64,000 nucleotides of DNA from Calothrix sp. PCC 7103 (GTDB lineage: Bacteria; Cyanobacteriota; Cyanobacteriia; Cyanobacteriales; Nostocaceae), in NCBI RefSeq assembly GCF_000331305.1, contig NZ_KB217472.1, forward strand, positions 38,425 to 102,424. Direction: 5' to 3'. This document shows, one piece after another, positions 63,471 to 64,000 of this stretch. A model generated the notes under the pieces. The model worked only from the letters and a program-made list of their open reading frames with translations, had not been told where the DNA came from and searched no databases. Within the stretch, counting starts at the first letter, position 1. Each line of letters opens with the position of its first letter. The translations under genes were made by a program, and so were the position numbers.

Positions 63471-64000
63471 TTAGATTGGTAACAAAAATCGTCTGGTTAG
63501 TAAGTCTAACTTTGCACGACCATACATTTGTCTCTTCAACATTTTTAATCGGTTAATCTGCCCCTCAACCTGACCATTACTCCAACGCATTGTAACAGCC
63601 GCTTTGACTGCTTGATAGTCCTCAATCAAGCTTTTGGCAAAGCGATTAAAAGGTGATAAAACACTGTTATATGCTTGATTTAGCCAAGAATCTAATTTTT
63701 CTGATTTTTTTTGGTTGACAAGGGATATAAAATTAAGAGCCAACTCAATCCCTTCTTTTAAACTAGGATTTTTTGTTTTTAACGACATGATTATTTCGTC
63801 TCGTTCCGACTCGGAAATATCAATGTTAGAACTACCTAAAAATCAACCATGTTGCACTGTAAGGAGTAAGAATTTTTGCGATGGTTTAATAATTTTGGTA
63901 AGCGTTTAGTTGAGTATCTCTGCCGCTTTTTAAGCCTTGGCATTCGCGTAGACGCGCGGTGTAACGGGTAACAGTAGCATAGCTACCAGAGTATCCTTGT
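63471..64000 (-). pseudogene. ISL3-family transposase, decayed, runs off the window
   Basis: The C-terminal part 63471-63788 is open: SWLNQAYNSVLSPFNRFAKS and MRWSNGQVEGQINRLKMLKR, QMYGRAKLDL, a hallmark of ISL3. Upstream the frame is broken: a stop at 63886-63888 and a one-base frameshift near 63835-63843 separate the pieces GYSGSYATVTRYTARLRE and ILTPYSATWLIF. The 5' part is beyond the window. Confidence 0.85.

Overview
The window is cyanobacterial DNA. It carries psbA for the photosystem II D1 protein (E130 form), many protein families typical of filamentous cyanobacteria (Uma2, TM0106-type nuclease, DUF6887/DUF6888 pairs, ATPase/TPR/periplasmic-binding fusions, RTX/DUF11 esterase), and an AT-rich background studded with the palindrome GGCGCC (about 80 copies by eye, roughly 4 expected). 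The content is that of a large plasmid or chromid: a parA-x-parB partition locus with candidate centromere palindromes, a CyRepA1-type helicase, a second Rep-like protein with a C-terminal HTH, an iteron array, a tyrosine recombinase, and many toxin-antitoxin, defence and insertion-sequence genes, several of them broken. No tRNA, rRNA or CRISPR array was seen.

Layout. 0-10 kb: two paralogous ATPase/TPR/TM/substrate-binding-like proteins (the first cut by the window edge) and a convergent 1598-residue RTX-type secreted esterase. 10-15 kb: partition region (ParB, a small middle protein, ParA, operator-like inverted repeats, five of six copies of TTCCAATAACGTTATTGGAA within or just outside this stretch) plus an addiction module with a nonsense-mutated toxin. 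15-30 kb: defence island. It has (a) a WYL regulator divergent from a J-domain/nucleotidyltransferase/PLD-ParB-like cassette, (b) a second WYL regulator divergent from a metallo-beta-lactamase, a fused E2-E1-JAB ubiquitin-like conjugation protein and a multi-TM protein, (c) an IS5-type transposase beside a second MBL-fold gene, and (d) a nuclease-NACHT-repeat protein. 30-37 kb: small accessory genes (aspartyl protease pair, Uma2, DUF6887/6888, GIY-YIG, HigB/HigA-like pair) and a tyrosine recombinase. 37-41 kb: GTAC-rich block, a MITE with a perfect 10-bp target duplication, an XRE repressor and a divergent winged-helix operon. 41-44 kb: psbA with a recognisable promoter, and a higBA module. 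44-51 kb: replication region with iterons. 51-64 kb: HTH proteins, IS remnants, chimeric PIN toxins, an ATPase/DUF4276 pair with a broken second gene, Rpn-type C-terminal fragments, an AIPR abortive-infection protein, a TM0106 nuclease, an S23-type four-helix protein and a decayed ISL3 transposase.

The best candidate for an undescribed system is 18.8-24.0 kb: WYL regulator <-> MBL - E2/E1/JAB - membrane protein. No CD-NTase, cyclase or ubiquitin-like protein lies in the operon, but the MBL ends in -FGHG, so the MBL itself could be the protein activated by the E1 domain (inference). Next to it the J-domain/NTase/PLD-ParB-like cassette, with its own WYL regulator, looks like a second uncharacterised system. 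The third notable result is the family of 20-bp palindromes centred on parAB, which are candidate parS sites. All functional calls come from motif recognition by eye; no database search was run.
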